Shown here piece by piece: positions 26,813-35,165 of a stretch of DNA of 64,000 nt (positions are counted from its first letter, which is position 1; every line of letters starts with the position of its first letter). The DNA lies in the NCBI RefSeq assembly GCF_031119625.1, contig NZ_JAVHZV010000023.1:248001-312000 (forward strand), read 5' to 3'. Source of the stretch: Pseudomonas sp. G34 (GTDB taxonomy: Bacteria > Pseudomonadota > Gammaproteobacteria > Pseudomonadales > Pseudomonadaceae). Position numbers and translations under genes: made by a program. Below the pieces are notes generated by a model. It was not told the DNA's origin. It made no database searches and saw only the letters and a program-made list of their open reading frames with translations.

Positions 26813-28519
26813 TCAATGCTCGTCGCAGCACGTCTGCCAATGCTTCTTCTTCGAGGTCTGGCCGATGCCCGGGTTGAAGGCATTGGTCGGGTCCAGCTCA
26901 CGGTAGAAGCCCGCCAGCGCCGGCTTGGCGACATACAGGTGGCCCACGTTGTGCTCGGCCGGGTATTCGGCGCGGCGCTCGTCGAGCAGCCGCCACATGG
27001 CGTGTTCCATGGCGATCGGGTCGACGCCCTTCTTGACGATGTAGTCCTGATGGAACACGTGGCAGAAGAAGTGCCCGTAGTAAAGCTTGTGGATGATCTG
27101 CGCCTGCATCGCCGCCGGCAGGGTTTCCACCCAGTCACGGTCGTTGCGGCGCAGGGCGATATCCAGGGCGAGAATGTCCTCTACGCTGCCGGGGTGTGCC
27201 TCGCGGTAGCGAATCGCCGCACCGGCGATGGCGAAACGGTGCAGGAAGGCCTTGCGACCCTCGTCGGCATCGCACTCGAAAAAGGCCCCCGGGCTGCCGA
27301 CGGCGAAGTACTCGGCCAGAAAGCGCCGGGTTTCCTCCAGGCTGTCATTGGCCACGCGGATCATCAGGTGATGTTCGAAGCGGTCGCGATACTCGCGCAT
27401 GCGCGGCGGCAGGTGGCTGGGCAGCAGGTTCATGGCCAGTTGAATGACGCGGTCACTGACGCCGCGCAGCCCGAAGCGTTCGAAGAAGCCGTCGACCCGA
27501 CTCTTCAGGGCAAAGGCGGCAGGCACCCTGGCGGTGCCGAAGCGGTCGATCAGCAGAAAGGTGTCCTTGCCGTACTTCTCGCCGATGTCGAAGGCGGTAC
27601 GGTGGATGTATTCGCCGGCAATCGGCAGGCTCGGCAGCTTGTTGAGCAGGTGGCGGCGCACCTCGGTGAGGTCGTCCGCCGCATTGGTGCCGATATAGAA
27701 GACCGTGCTCGGCTCCTTGGGAAAGGTGTCCAGGCGCACGGCGAACAGGCACAGCTTGCCGGCCGAGCCGGAAGCCTCGAACAGCCGTGACGGGTCGGCA
27801 TTGAAACGTGCCGGGGTGTCGGCGTCGACATCGCGCACGTGCTCGCCGTAGCGCTGGTCCGAGGCCTTGGCGGCCGCCTCGTTGCTGACCTGGTGGGGGC
27901 GGTAGTCGCCGCGTTGCAGGCGGGTGAGGATTTCCTCGGGGCTGTTGCCCAGGTCGATACCCAGGTGATTGACCAGCTCCAGGGAGCCGTCTTCCTTCAC
28001 TTGCGCATAGAGGGCCAGCTCGGTGTAGGCCGGCCCGCGGCGTACCAGCGAGCCGCCGGAGTTGTTGCACACGCCGCCAAGCACCGAGGCGCCGATGCAC
28101 GACGAGCCGATCACCGAATGGGGTTCGCGGCCCAGGGGCGCCAGGGCCTGCTCCAGGCGATCGAGGGTGGCGCCGGGCAGGCAGACCACCTGTTCGCCCT
28201 CATTGATCAGCTGCACGCCGGTGATGCGCAGGGTGTTGATCAACACGATCTCGCGGTCGTAGTCGTTGCCGTCCGGCGTCGAGCCGCCGGTGAGCCCGGT
28301 GTTGGCCGCCTGCATGATGACGATGCGGTCGGCGGCCACGGCGGCTTCCAGCACGCGCCACTGTTCCAGCAGGGTGGCGGGGCGTACCACGGCCAGCACC
28401 TTGCCTTCGCCAGTGCGGTGGCCCTTGCGAAACCGTCGCGTGCTCGGCGCGTCGGTGAGCACATGGTCGCGGCCGACCGCGTCGCGCAGCTGCTTGAGCA
28501 GGGTGTCGCGGCTGATCAT
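26813..28519 (-). CDS. dld: Quinone-dependent D-lactate dehydrogenase
   Basis: A 568-residue FAD flavoenzyme of the E. coli Dld type (571 residues), which oxidises D-lactate to pyruvate and passes electrons to quinone at the inner membrane. The FAD-binding PCMH domain covers about residues 35-210 (MQAANTGLTGGSTPDGNDYDR, then GGVCNNSGGSLVRRGPAYTE). The membrane-associated C-terminal domain follows, with HKLYYGHFFCHVFHQDY near residue 490. A short Cys-His tail (WQTCCDEH) ends the protein. Its start, with GGGAG upstream, lies one base after the lldD stop, so it is the last gene of lldP-lldD-dld. P. aeruginosa has a different, longer FAD/Fe-S protein at this place. Confidence 0.93.
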   Translation of the reverse strand: MISRDTLLKQLRDAVGRDHVLTDAPSTRRFRKGHRTGEGKVLAVVRPATLLEQWRVLEAAVAADRIVIMQAANTGLTGGSTPDGNDYDREIVLINTLRITGVQLINEGEQVVCLPGATLDRLEQALAPLGREPHSVIGSSCIGASVLGGVCNNSGGSLVRRGPAYTELALYAQVKEDGSLELVNHLGIDLGNSPEEILTRLQRGDYRPHQVSNEAAAKASDQRYGEHVRDVDADTPARFNADPSRLFEASGSAGKLCLFAVRLDTFPKEPSTVFYIGTNAADDLTEVRRHLLNKLPSLPIAGEYIHRTAFDIGEKYGKDTFLLIDRFGTARVPAAFALKSRVDGFFERFGLRGVSDRVIQLAMNLLPSHLPPRMREYRDRFEHHLMIRVANDSLEETRRFLAEYFAVGSPGAFFECDADEGRKAFLHRFAIAGAAIRYREAHPGSVEDILALDIALRRNDRDWVETLPAAMQAQIIHKLYYGHFFCHVFHQDYIVKKGVDPIAMEHAMWRLLDERRAEYPAEHNVGHLYVAKPALAGFYRELDPTNAFNPGIGQTSKKKHWQTCCDEH

Positions 28520-28520
28520 C

Positions 28521-29660
28521 TCAGGGCTCCCGAACCAGTGAGTCGGCGCTGATTTCGGCGACCGACTTGGCACCGGTGAGCACCATGGCCACGCGCATTT
28601 CCTTGTCGATCAGGCTCAGCAGGTTGCTCACCCCGGCGCCGCCCGCGGCGGCCAGGGCGTAGATGAAGGCGCGGCCGAGCAGCACTGTGTCGGCGCCCAG
28701 GGCGATCATGCGCACCACGTCGAGGCCACTGCGGACGCCGGAGTCGGCGAGGATCTTCAGGTCGCCTTTCACCGCATCGGCGATGGCCGGCAGGGCGCGG
28801 GCGCTGGACAGCACGCCGTCGAGCTGACGGCCGCCGTGGTTGGAGACCACGATACCGTCGGCGCCGAAGCTGACCGCGTCGCGCGCGTCCTCGGGATCGA
28901 GGATGCCCTTGATGACCATCGGGCCGTCCCAGTATTCGCGGATCCATTCCAGGTCCTGCCAGGAAATCGACGGGTCGAAGTTGGCCCCCAGCCAGCCGAT
29001 ATAGTCGGCCAACCCGGTCGGGTTGCCGCGGTAGGTGGAGATGTTGCCCAGGTCATGGGGCTTGCCCATCAGGCCCACGTCCCAGGCCCAGGCCGGGTGC
29101 GTGAAGGCCTGCAGCATGCGGCGCATGGCGGCGTTCGGGCCACTCATGCCGGAGTGGGCGTCGCGGTAGCGGGCGCCTGGCGTGGGCATGTCCACGGTGA
29201 ACACCAGGGTGGTCACGCCTGCGGCCTTGGCACGCTCCAGGGCGTTCTTCATGAAGCCGCGATCCTTGAGTACGTACAGCTGGAACCACATGGGACGGCT
29301 GATCGCCGGTGCGACTTCCTCGATGGGGCACACCGAAACGGTCGACAGCGTGAAGGGAATGCCCTTGTCCGCCGCTGCCTTGGCTGCCTGCACCTCACCG
29401 CGCCGCGCGAACATGCCGGTCAGGCCGACCGGGGCCAGGGCCACCGGCATCGACAGGGTTTCGCCGAACAGCTGGGTTTCCAGGTTCAGCTCGGCCATGT
29501 TCTTCAGCACGCGCTGGCGCAGGGCGATGCTGGCCAGGTCATCGACGTTGCGCTTGAGGGTGTACTCGGCATAGGCGCCGCCATCGATGTAGTGGAACAG
29601 AAATGGCGGCAAACGGCGCTGGGCGGCGGCGCGGTAATCGGTGGAGGCAGAAATGATCAT
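28521..29660 (-). CDS. lldD: L-lactate dehydrogenase (quinone)
   Basis: A 379-residue FMN-dependent alpha-hydroxy-acid dehydrogenase that oxidises L-lactate to pyruvate at the inner membrane. The N-terminus [28 protein letters not shown] and the active-site [10 protein letters not shown] near residue 275 (His as general base, Arg for substrate carboxylate) are characteristic, followed by the phosphate-binding [13 protein letters not shown] and GRAF. ATG at 29660 with GGGATGAG upstream is used; the 37-codon upward extension has no support. Middle gene of the lactate operon. Confidence 0.96.
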   Translation of the reverse strand: MIISASTDYRAAAQRRLPPFLFHYIDGGAYAEYTLKRNVDDLASIALRQRVLKNMAELNLETQLFGETLSMPVALAPVGLTGMFARRGEVQAAKAAADKGIPFTLSTVSVCPIEEVAPAISRPMWFQLYVLKDRGFMKNALERAKAAGVTTLVFTVDMPTPGARYRDAHSGMSGPNAAMRRMLQAFTHPAWAWDVGLMGKPHDLGNISTYRGNPTGLADYIGWLGANFDPSISWQDLEWIREYWDGPMVIKGILDPEDARDAVSFGADGIVVSNHGGRQLDGVLSSARALPAIADAVKGDLKILADSGVRSGLDVVRMIALGADTVLLGRAFIYALAAAGGAGVSNLLSLIDKEMRVAMVLTGAKSVAEISADSLVREP

Positions 29661-29742
29661 GGGCTCATCCCGTTGCAGAAAGGAGTAGGGGACTTTGTAT
29701 GGCAGCGCCCCGGCAGTGCCGAGGCGCGTTAGCGGATTGTCT

Positions 29743-31437
29743 TTACACGCCAACCAATGGATCGCTGACACCCAGCAGGTAAATGGCGATCAGTGCGATC
29801 ACTCCAGTAAAGATCACGTAATACAGCGTTGGCCAGATGGTCTTGCGCAGGATACTGCCTTCGCGGCCAAGCAGCCCGACCGTGGCCGAAGCGGCGACCA
29901 CGTTGTGAATGGCCACCATATTGCCGGCTGCTGCACCTATCGCCTGCACTGCGACGATCAGCGCACTGGAAATACCCAGGCTGCTGGCTACGCCAAACTG
30001 GAATTGGCTGAACATCATGTTGCTGACGGTGTTCGAGCCGGCGATGAAGGCACCCAGCGCGCCGATGCTCGGTGCCAGCAGCGGGTATACGCCGCCGACG
30101 CTGTCGGCTACCCAGCGAGCCATGAGGATCGGCATGCTGGCCAGCTCGGCGCCATTGACGCCGGAGTTGATCAGGATGCGCACCATCGGCACGGTGAACA
30201 GCAGAACGAAGCCGGCGCTGAGCAGGACGCTGGACGATTCCTTGATCGCCGCGCTCAGCTCGCGCACTTTCATGCCGTGCAGGAAGAAGGTGGCCAGTAC
30301 CACCGCCACCAGGATGCCGCCGGGCAGGTACAGCGGCTGGAAGTTGGCGCTCACGCCGGCCTCACCGAGCAGGTCGGGGAAATTCACCACCACCGCCTTG
30401 AGCGCGTTGCCAACTGATGGGAAAACCCGGCTGATGACCAGCAGCACGCCGACCAGGGCGTAAGGCAGCCAGGCGCGCACCGCGCTCATGGGTTTGGCCG
30501 TCAGGTTGTCCAGTTTGATTTCCACGCTGCCCAGCCATTCGCTCGGCCACTTGTCTGCCGGGGCGAAATCCCAGGTCTTTTTCGGCACCAGAAAGCCGTA
30601 GCGCGCGGCGCTGGTAACGATGGCCAAACCGACCAGGCCACCGATCAACGAAGGAAATTCCGGGCCCAGCAGCACGCCGGTAGCCGCGTAGGGCAGCACG
30701 AAAGCGAGGCCGGCGAAGAGTGCGAAGGGCAGCGCTTCCAGGCCTGCCTTCCAGCTTTTTTCCTGACCGAAGAAGCGGGTCAGCATCATCACCATGAACA
30801 CCGGGATAGCCAGGCCCACCACGGCGTGAATGATCGCTACCTGGCTGGTGATCAGCTGCAGGAACTGCGCCCAGGACGAGCCGTTTTCGAGCAGCTGTGC
30901 ACCGATGGTGGCGGTGTCCAGCCCGGTGTTCACACCCACGATGATCGGTGTGCCGACCGCTCCGAAGGAAACCGGGGTGCTCTGTACCAGCATGCCCATC
31001 AGCACCGCCGCCATGGCGGGGAAGCCGATGGCGACCAGCAACGGTGCGGCAACCGCTGCCGGCGTGCCGAAACCGGAGGCACCTTCGATGAAGCAGCCGA
31101 ACAGCCAGGCGATGATGATCGTCTGGATGCGGCGGTCCGGGCTGATGGTGGCGAATCCCGAGCGAATGGCGAGGATGCCGCCCGAATGCTTGAGCGTATT
31201 GAGCAGCAGGATGGCGCCGAAGATGATCCACAGCACACCCACGGTAATCAGCAAACCCTGCAGTGTGGAGGCCAGCACCCGGTTGAAGCTCATGTCCCAG
31301 GCAAACAGACCGATCGCGGCGGTGACCAGATAGACCAGCGGCATGGCGCGCTTGGCCGGCCAGCGCAGGCCGACGAGCAGCAGTGCAGCCAGAAAGATTG
31401 GCGAAAAAGCCAGTAGGGCGAGAATTCCGGTAGACAT
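29743..31437 (-). CDS. lldP: L-lactate permease
   Basis: A 564-residue membrane protein of the LctP/LldP family with about 13 hydrophobic helices, importing L- and D-lactate (and often glycolate) with protons. [21 protein letters not shown] near residue 130 and [22 protein letters not shown] near residue 450 are family signatures. The start at 31437 opens directly into the first helix; a longer frame begins at 31533 without a better site. First gene of lldP-lldD-dld; the divergent lldR and its palindromic operator lie upstream. Confidence 0.95.
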   Translation of the reverse strand: MSTGILALLAFSPIFLAALLLVGLRWPAKRAMPLVYLVTAAIGLFAWDMSFNRVLASTLQGLLITVGVLWIIFGAILLLNTLKHSGGILAIRSGFATISPDRRIQTIIIAWLFGCFIEGASGFGTPAAVAAPLLVAIGFPAMAAVLMGMLVQSTPVSFGAVGTPIIVGVNTGLDTATIGAQLLENGSSWAQFLQLITSQVAIIHAVVGLAIPVFMVMMLTRFFGQEKSWKAGLEALPFALFAGLAFVLPYAATGVLLGPEFPSLIGGLVGLAIVTSAARYGFLVPKKTWDFAPADKWPSEWLGSVEIKLDNLTAKPMSAVRAWLPYALVGVLLVISRVFPSVGNALKAVVVNFPDLLGEAGVSANFQPLYLPGGILVAVVLATFFLHGMKVRELSAAIKESSSVLLSAGFVLLFTVPMVRILINSGVNGAELASMPILMARWVADSVGGVYPLLAPSIGALGAFIAGSNTVSNMMFSQFQFGVASSLGISSALIVAVQAIGAAAGNMVAIHNVVAASATVGLLGREGSILRKTIWPTLYYVIFTGVIALIAIYLLGVSDPLVGV

Positions 31438-31552
31438 GGTGGCGCTCACTCCCCGCAGCGGCGCGCGAGGCGCGTGGAGAAAAGAGCGGGTAGCTGCGGC
31501 GTTGCCTGGCGAGGCGTCATGGTGTGACCTCAATGGGTTATTGTTTTTGTAG

Positions 31553-31577
31553 TGTAAATTGGTAAGACCAATTTACA
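31553..31577. promoter_or_regulatory. LldR operator palindrome
   Basis: An 11-base perfect inverted repeat, TGTAAATTGGT and ACCAATTTACA, with a 3-base centre, lies in the lldP-lldR gap. Its core TTGGTaagACCAA fits the TGGTnnnACCA pattern bound by FadR-type GntR regulators, including LldR. A repressor sitting here could control both directions. Confidence 0.8.
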
Positions 31578-31718
31578 GGTGGCGATCGACAGGTTAAAAG
31601 GTTGGCTAAATGGCTGTCAAATCGCTTCATCCAGACTTTGGTCGTAGAATGTCGCGCTTGTTGTCCAGGCGGCGCTGCGCCGCCCAGGGGCTGGGCTCAT
31701 CCGAATGGGGTTGTGGCA

Positions 31719-32501
31719 ATGGAAGTGGGTCAGGTGCGTCAGCGGCGCTTGTCGGACGACATCGCCGGGCAGGTCGAAACCATGATTGTCGAAGGCACGC
31801 TCAAGGCCGGTGAGCGTCTGCCCGCCGAGCGCGTTCTGGCCGAGCAGTTCGGCGTGTCTCGCCCCTCGTTGCGCGAAGCGATCCAGAAACTGGTGGCCAA
31901 GGGGCTGCTGCTCAGCCGTCAGGGTGGCGGCACCTACGTTTGCGACAGCGTAGGCTCCACGTTCAGTGACCCGCTGTTGCAACTGCTGGAGAGCAACAGC
32001 GATGTGCAGCGCGACCTCCTCGAATTCCGCCATACCCTGGAAGGGTCCTGTGCGTACTACGCTGCGCTGCGGGCGACGGATCGAGATCGCCAGCGCTTGA
32101 GCGAAGCCTTCGACCGACTGCAGGACTGTTACGGGCGCGCCGGTGAAGTGACACGCGCGGAGGAGGGCGCGGCCGACGCCAATTTCCACCTGGCGATTGC
32201 CGAGGCCAGCCACAATGCGGTGCTGCTGCACACCATTCGCGGCCTGTTCGACCTGCTCAAGCGCAATGTGGTGACCAACATCGGCGGCATGTATGCCCTG
32301 CGCGGCGAAACCCGCAGCATGCTGAACGCGCAGCACCGCGCGCTTTACGAAGCCATCATCGAAGGGCGGGCCGAAGAGGCTCGAGGGCTGTCCAACCAGC
32401 ACATCGACTATGTGCAGGAGGTCTTGGCCGGCGCCATGCAGCAGGAAGTCCGCGAGCTGCGTGCGCAGCGTCGAGGCAAGACGGCGGGTGGCAAAGCCTG
32501 A
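31719..32501 (+). CDS. lldR: GntR/FadR-family lactate regulator LldR
   Basis: A 260-residue GntR regulator of the FadR subfamily. The winged HTH is at about residues 8-75 (AGERLPAERVLAEQFGVSRPSLREAIQKL). The all-helical FCD effector domain follows, with metal/ligand residues in DANFHLAIAEASHN and in the later HRALYEAI. In P. aeruginosa LldR represses lldPDE and is released by lactate. ATG at 31719 opens the standard N-terminus; an upstream in-frame ATG at 31602 adds 39 unlikely residues. Confidence 0.92.
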   Translation: MEVGQVRQRRLSDDIAGQVETMIVEGTLKAGERLPAERVLAEQFGVSRPSLREAIQKLVAKGLLLSRQGGGTYVCDSVGSTFSDPLLQLLESNSDVQRDLLEFRHTLEGSCAYYAALRATDRDRQRLSEAFDRLQDCYGRAGEVTRAEEGAADANFHLAIAEASHNAVLLHTIRGLFDLLKRNVVTNIGGMYALRGETRSMLNAQHRALYEAIIEGRAEEARGLSNQHIDYVQEVLAGAMQQEVRELRAQRRGKTAGGKA

Positions 32502-32560
32502 GGTTGGCTGTCAGCGAGTCATGGCAAGTAAAGGCCTGCAGCGGGGCAGGCCGGCGAGGC

Positions 32561-33043
32561 TTACTCGTCCTTGCCCTTGCTGCGCATGGCGCGCTGCACT
32601 TCGCGATCGGCGTCGCGCTCTTTCTCGGTGTGGCGCTTGTCGAAATCCTTCTTGCCCTTGGCCAGGGCGATCTCGCACTTCACCAGGTGCTGCTTCCAGT
32701 ACAGAGAAAGCGCCACGCAGGTATAGCCCTTCTGCTGCACCGAACCAAACAGCTTTTCCAGCTCGCGTTTGTTGAGCAGCAGCTTGCGCGTGCGCGTCGG
32801 GTCGGCGATGACGTGGGTGCTGGCGGTTTTCAGCGGCGTGATGTGGCAGCCCATCAGCCAGGCTTCGTCGTCCTTGAGCAGGACGTAGCTGTCGACCAGC
32901 TGGGCCTTGCCGGCACGCAGGCTCTTCACTTCCCAGCCGGCCAGCGCCAGGCCGGCCTCGAAGCGGGACTCCACGAAATAGTCGTGCATCGCCTTCTTGT
33001 TCTGGGCGATGCTGCCTTGCGGATGTTTCTTTTGTTTAGCCAT
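32561..33043 (-). CDS. smpB: SsrA-binding protein SmpB
   Basis: A 160-residue RNA-binding protein that delivers tmRNA to stalled ribosomes in trans-translation. The OB-fold core has [37 protein letters not shown] and the basic C-terminal tail ([25 protein letters not shown]) inserts into the mRNA channel. ATG at 33043 begins MAKQKK, the standard N-terminus. It is divergent from ratA, as in other gammaproteobacteria. Confidence 0.97.
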   Translation of the reverse strand: MAKQKKHPQGSIAQNKKAMHDYFVESRFEAGLALAGWEVKSLRAGKAQLVDSYVLLKDDEAWLMGCHITPLKTASTHVIADPTRTRKLLLNKRELEKLFGSVQQKGYTCVALSLYWKQHLVKCEIALAKGKKDFDKRHTEKERDADREVQRAMRSKGKDE

Positions 33044-33200
33044 AGGCGGCGCATTATAGGGAGTCCGGCGACGGCGCGCCATGCATGTACGCGCTAAAAG
33101 CCGGTTGGCAGCCGTGTGCTTGAGCCGCCAGGGCGAATCCCCGACAATGTTGGAATACTCGCCTTCGGGTTGCTGTCAGTTGTACTGGGCATCGACCCGT

Positions 33201-33222
33201 GACATCGCGCTGCTGCGATGTC
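33201..33222 (+). repeat. Perfect hairpin in the smpB-ratA gap
   Basis: GACATCGC and GCGATGTC arms with a six-base loop, 24 bases before the ratA start. It could be a regulatory structure in the ratA leader; no T tract follows. Confidence 0.45.
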
Positions 33223-33246
33223 GCCAACCGTGGAAATTCAATTGTT

Positions 33247-33684
33247 ATGAGTACTCACATCCAGCGCTCGGCCTTGCTTCCGTATCCGGCCCAGGCTCTT
33301 TATGACCTGGTCAACGATGTCGAGCGCTACCCCGAGTTCCTGCCCTGGTGTGCGTCGAGCGCGGTCATCGAGGCCAGCGATACGCACATGGTTGCCAGCC
33401 TCGAGGTGGCCAAGGCCGGGTTGAGCCAGCGTTTCACCACCCGCAATGTGCTGGTGCCGGGGCAGTCGATCGAGTTGAGCCTGGAAGATGGCCCTTTCGA
33501 GCACCTGCATGGTCAGTGGACGTTCAAAGCGCTGGGCGACAAGGCCTGCAAGATCAGCCTCGATCTGACCTTCGATTATGCCGGCCCGATCATGCGCGCT
33601 ACCCTCGGGCCGCTGTTCAATCAGGCTGCCAATACCATGGTGGATGCCTTCTGCCAACGAGCCAAGGAACTCCATGGCCAGTGA
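33247..33684 (+). CDS. ratA: RatA-family SRPBCC protein (ubiquinone-binding/ribosome-association)
   Basis: A 145-residue START/SRPBCC-fold protein of the RatA/COQ10 family. The N-terminus QRSALLPYPAQALYDLVNDVERYPEFLPWC is highly characteristic. E. coli RatA was reported to hinder 70S formation, while the mitochondrial homologue COQ10 binds ubiquinone; which role applies here is not settled. The start at 33247 is the usual N-terminus. Its end overlaps the rnfH-like gene by 11 bases. Confidence 0.92.
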   Translation: MSTHIQRSALLPYPAQALYDLVNDVERYPEFLPWCASSAVIEASDTHMVASLEVAKAGLSQRFTTRNVLVPGQSIELSLEDGPFEHLHGQWTFKALGDKACKISLDLTFDYAGPIMRATLGPLFNQAANTMVDAFCQRAKELHGQ

Positions 33685-34003
33685 TCGGCTGTCGGTTGAA
33701 GTGGTCTTCGCCGCGCCTGACCGACAGATGCTGATCACCCTGCAGTTGCCTGCGAATGCCACGGTGCGCGAGGCCGCCATGCAATCTGGCCTGCAGGCCC
33801 ATTTCCCGGAGCTCGATCTGGCCGAGGCGCCGCTTGGCCTGTTCGGCAAGCTGGTGGCGTCGCCCGCTACGCAGCCCCTCGAAGACGGCGATCGGGTGGA
33901 AATCTATCGACCGCTGCTCGCCGACCCCAAAGAGGTACGCAAGCGCCGCGCCGCTCAGGCCGCGCAGCGGGCGAAGCAGGGGGCAGACGCCGGTCGGCGT
34001 TGA
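33674..34003 (+). CDS. rnfH: RnfH-family ubiquitin-like protein
   Basis: A 109-residue beta-grasp protein of the RnfH/UPF0125 family. LSVEVVFAAPDRQMLITLQLPANATVREA and the later LGLFGKLV plus LEDGDRVEIYRPLLADPKEVRKRRA are conserved. It is paired with ratA in most proteobacteria, here with an 11-base overlap that suggests coupled translation. The function is not established. The Lys/Arg-rich tail is typical. Confidence 0.93.
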   Translation: MASDRLSVEVVFAAPDRQMLITLQLPANATVREAAMQSGLQAHFPELDLAEAPLGLFGKLVASPATQPLEDGDRVEIYRPLLADPKEVRKRRAAQAAQRAKQGADAGRR

Positions 34004-34029
34004 GGCAGAGGTTTTTACAGGCTGTAATG

Positions 34030-34060
34030 AAAAAGCCCCGGCATTGGCCGGGGCTTTTTT
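34030..34060. terminator. Bidirectional intrinsic terminator between rnfH and bamE
   Basis: Arms AAAAGCCCCGG and CCGGGGCTTTT with a short loop; A run on the left and T run on the right serve both convergent genes. Confidence 0.93.
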
Positions 34061-34068
34061 CGAGGTGC

Positions 34069-34578
34069 TTACTGGGGCGAGGTTTCCAGCGGCTCCGGTG
34101 TCGGCACCGGTACGGTTTCGACGTTGTCGACGTCGCGCTGGATCTGCTCTAGCAGCGAGCCCGGGGCCGCAGGCTCGTCCTGCTGCTGGGTGGGCGCCTG
34201 CTCTGGGGAGCCGTCGCGGCCGAGGATCTGTTCATCGCGGCTGGTACCGGGCATGAAGTCGCCGGACAGGCCTACCAGTTGATCATTGCCATCGAAATTG
34301 AGCGTGACACGCTCCTGCTGACGCTGACTCCCGCCGGCCTGCATGCTGTACAGGTAGTCCCAGCGATTGGCGTGGAAGGTGTCCGTGATCAGCGGGTTGC
34401 CCATGATAAACCGCACTTGGCGTCGGGTCATTCCAGGGCGCAACTGGTCTATCATGTCCTGCGTGACGACATTGCCCTGTTGGATGTCGATTTTATAAAC
34501 CCCGGGGAATGAGCAGCCGGCGAGTGCGATGAGCCCCATGAAGGTGAGGCTGGTCAGCAGGAGTCTGGTTTTTTGCAT
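34069..34578 (-). CDS. bamE: Outer-membrane assembly lipoprotein BamE
   Basis: A 169-residue lipoprotein, also called OmlA or SmpA, part of the BAM complex that folds outer-membrane proteins. The signal peptide ends with lipobox LAGC. The SmpA/OmlA core has [38 protein letters not shown]. The C-terminal 60 residues are a Gln/Pro-rich extension beyond the E. coli protein (113 residues), as in other pseudomonads. Start at 34578; it is divergent from fur. Confidence 0.95.
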   Translation of the reverse strand: MQKTRLLLTSLTFMGLIALAGCSFPGVYKIDIQQGNVVTQDMIDQLRPGMTRRQVRFIMGNPLITDTFHANRWDYLYSMQAGGSQRQQERVTLNFDGNDQLVGLSGDFMPGTSRDEQILGRDGSPEQAPTQQQDEPAAPGSLLEQIQRDVDNVETVPVPTPEPLETSPQ

Positions 34579-34674
34579 CGGTGGGCGTCTTCCACTATCT
34601 TGGCTGGGCAACGTAAACCCCGATCATACCCGCAATAAGGGAAGCTGCGAAGCGCTTCCGCGAGAAAGCAGACC

Positions 34675-35082
34675 ATGGTTGAAAATAGCGAACTGCGCAA
34701 AGCTGGCCTGAAAGTGACCCTGCCACGGGTCAAAATCCTGCAGATGCTGGACTCTGCCGAGCAGCGTCACATGAGTGCAGAGGATGTCTACAAGTCGCTG
34801 ATGGATGCGGGCGAGGATGTCGGCCTGGCAACCGTTTACCGCGTTCTGACCCAATTCGAGGCAGCGGGGCTGGTGGTGCGCCATAACTTCGATGGCGGTC
34901 ACGCCGTATTCGAATTGGCCGATGGCGGCCACCACGACCATATGGTGTGCGTGGATACCGGCGATGTGATCGAATTCTTCGATGCCGAGATCGAGAAGCG
35001 CCAGAAAGAGATCGTCCGTGAGCACGGCTTCGAGCTGGTGGATCACAATCTGGTGCTCTACGTCCGCCGTACCGCCAAGTAA
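34675..35082 (+). CDS. fur: Ferric uptake regulator Fur
   Basis: A 135-residue Fur protein that represses iron-uptake genes when loaded with Fe2+. The N-terminal winged helix (LKVTLPRVKILQMLD, then GLATVYRVLTQFEAAGL) binds DNA. Metal-binding residues are seen in HNFDGGHAVFE and GGHHDHMVC. The whole protein has only one Cys (MVCVDTGD), so the CxxC structural zinc site of E. coli Fur is lacking, as in P. aeruginosa Fur. It is divergent from bamE and convergent with recN. Confidence 0.97.
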   Translation: MVENSELRKAGLKVTLPRVKILQMLDSAEQRHMSAEDVYKSLMDAGEDVGLATVYRVLTQFEAAGLVVRHNFDGGHAVFELADGGHHDHMVCVDTGDVIEFFDAEIEKRQKEIVREHGFELVDHNLVLYVRRTAK

Positions 35083-35097
35083 GCGTATCGGTTGACG

Positions 35098-35124
35098 AAA
35101 AAGGCGACTCAGGTCGCCTTTTTC
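35098..35124. terminator. Bidirectional intrinsic terminator between fur and recN
   Basis: Arms AAAAAGGCGAC and GTCGCCTTTTT around a short loop, 15 bases after fur. Confidence 0.92.
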
Positions 35125-35165
35125 ATGCCTGCTGGAAAAGGCTTTGCGCAGGCCTCTGCCGGTGA

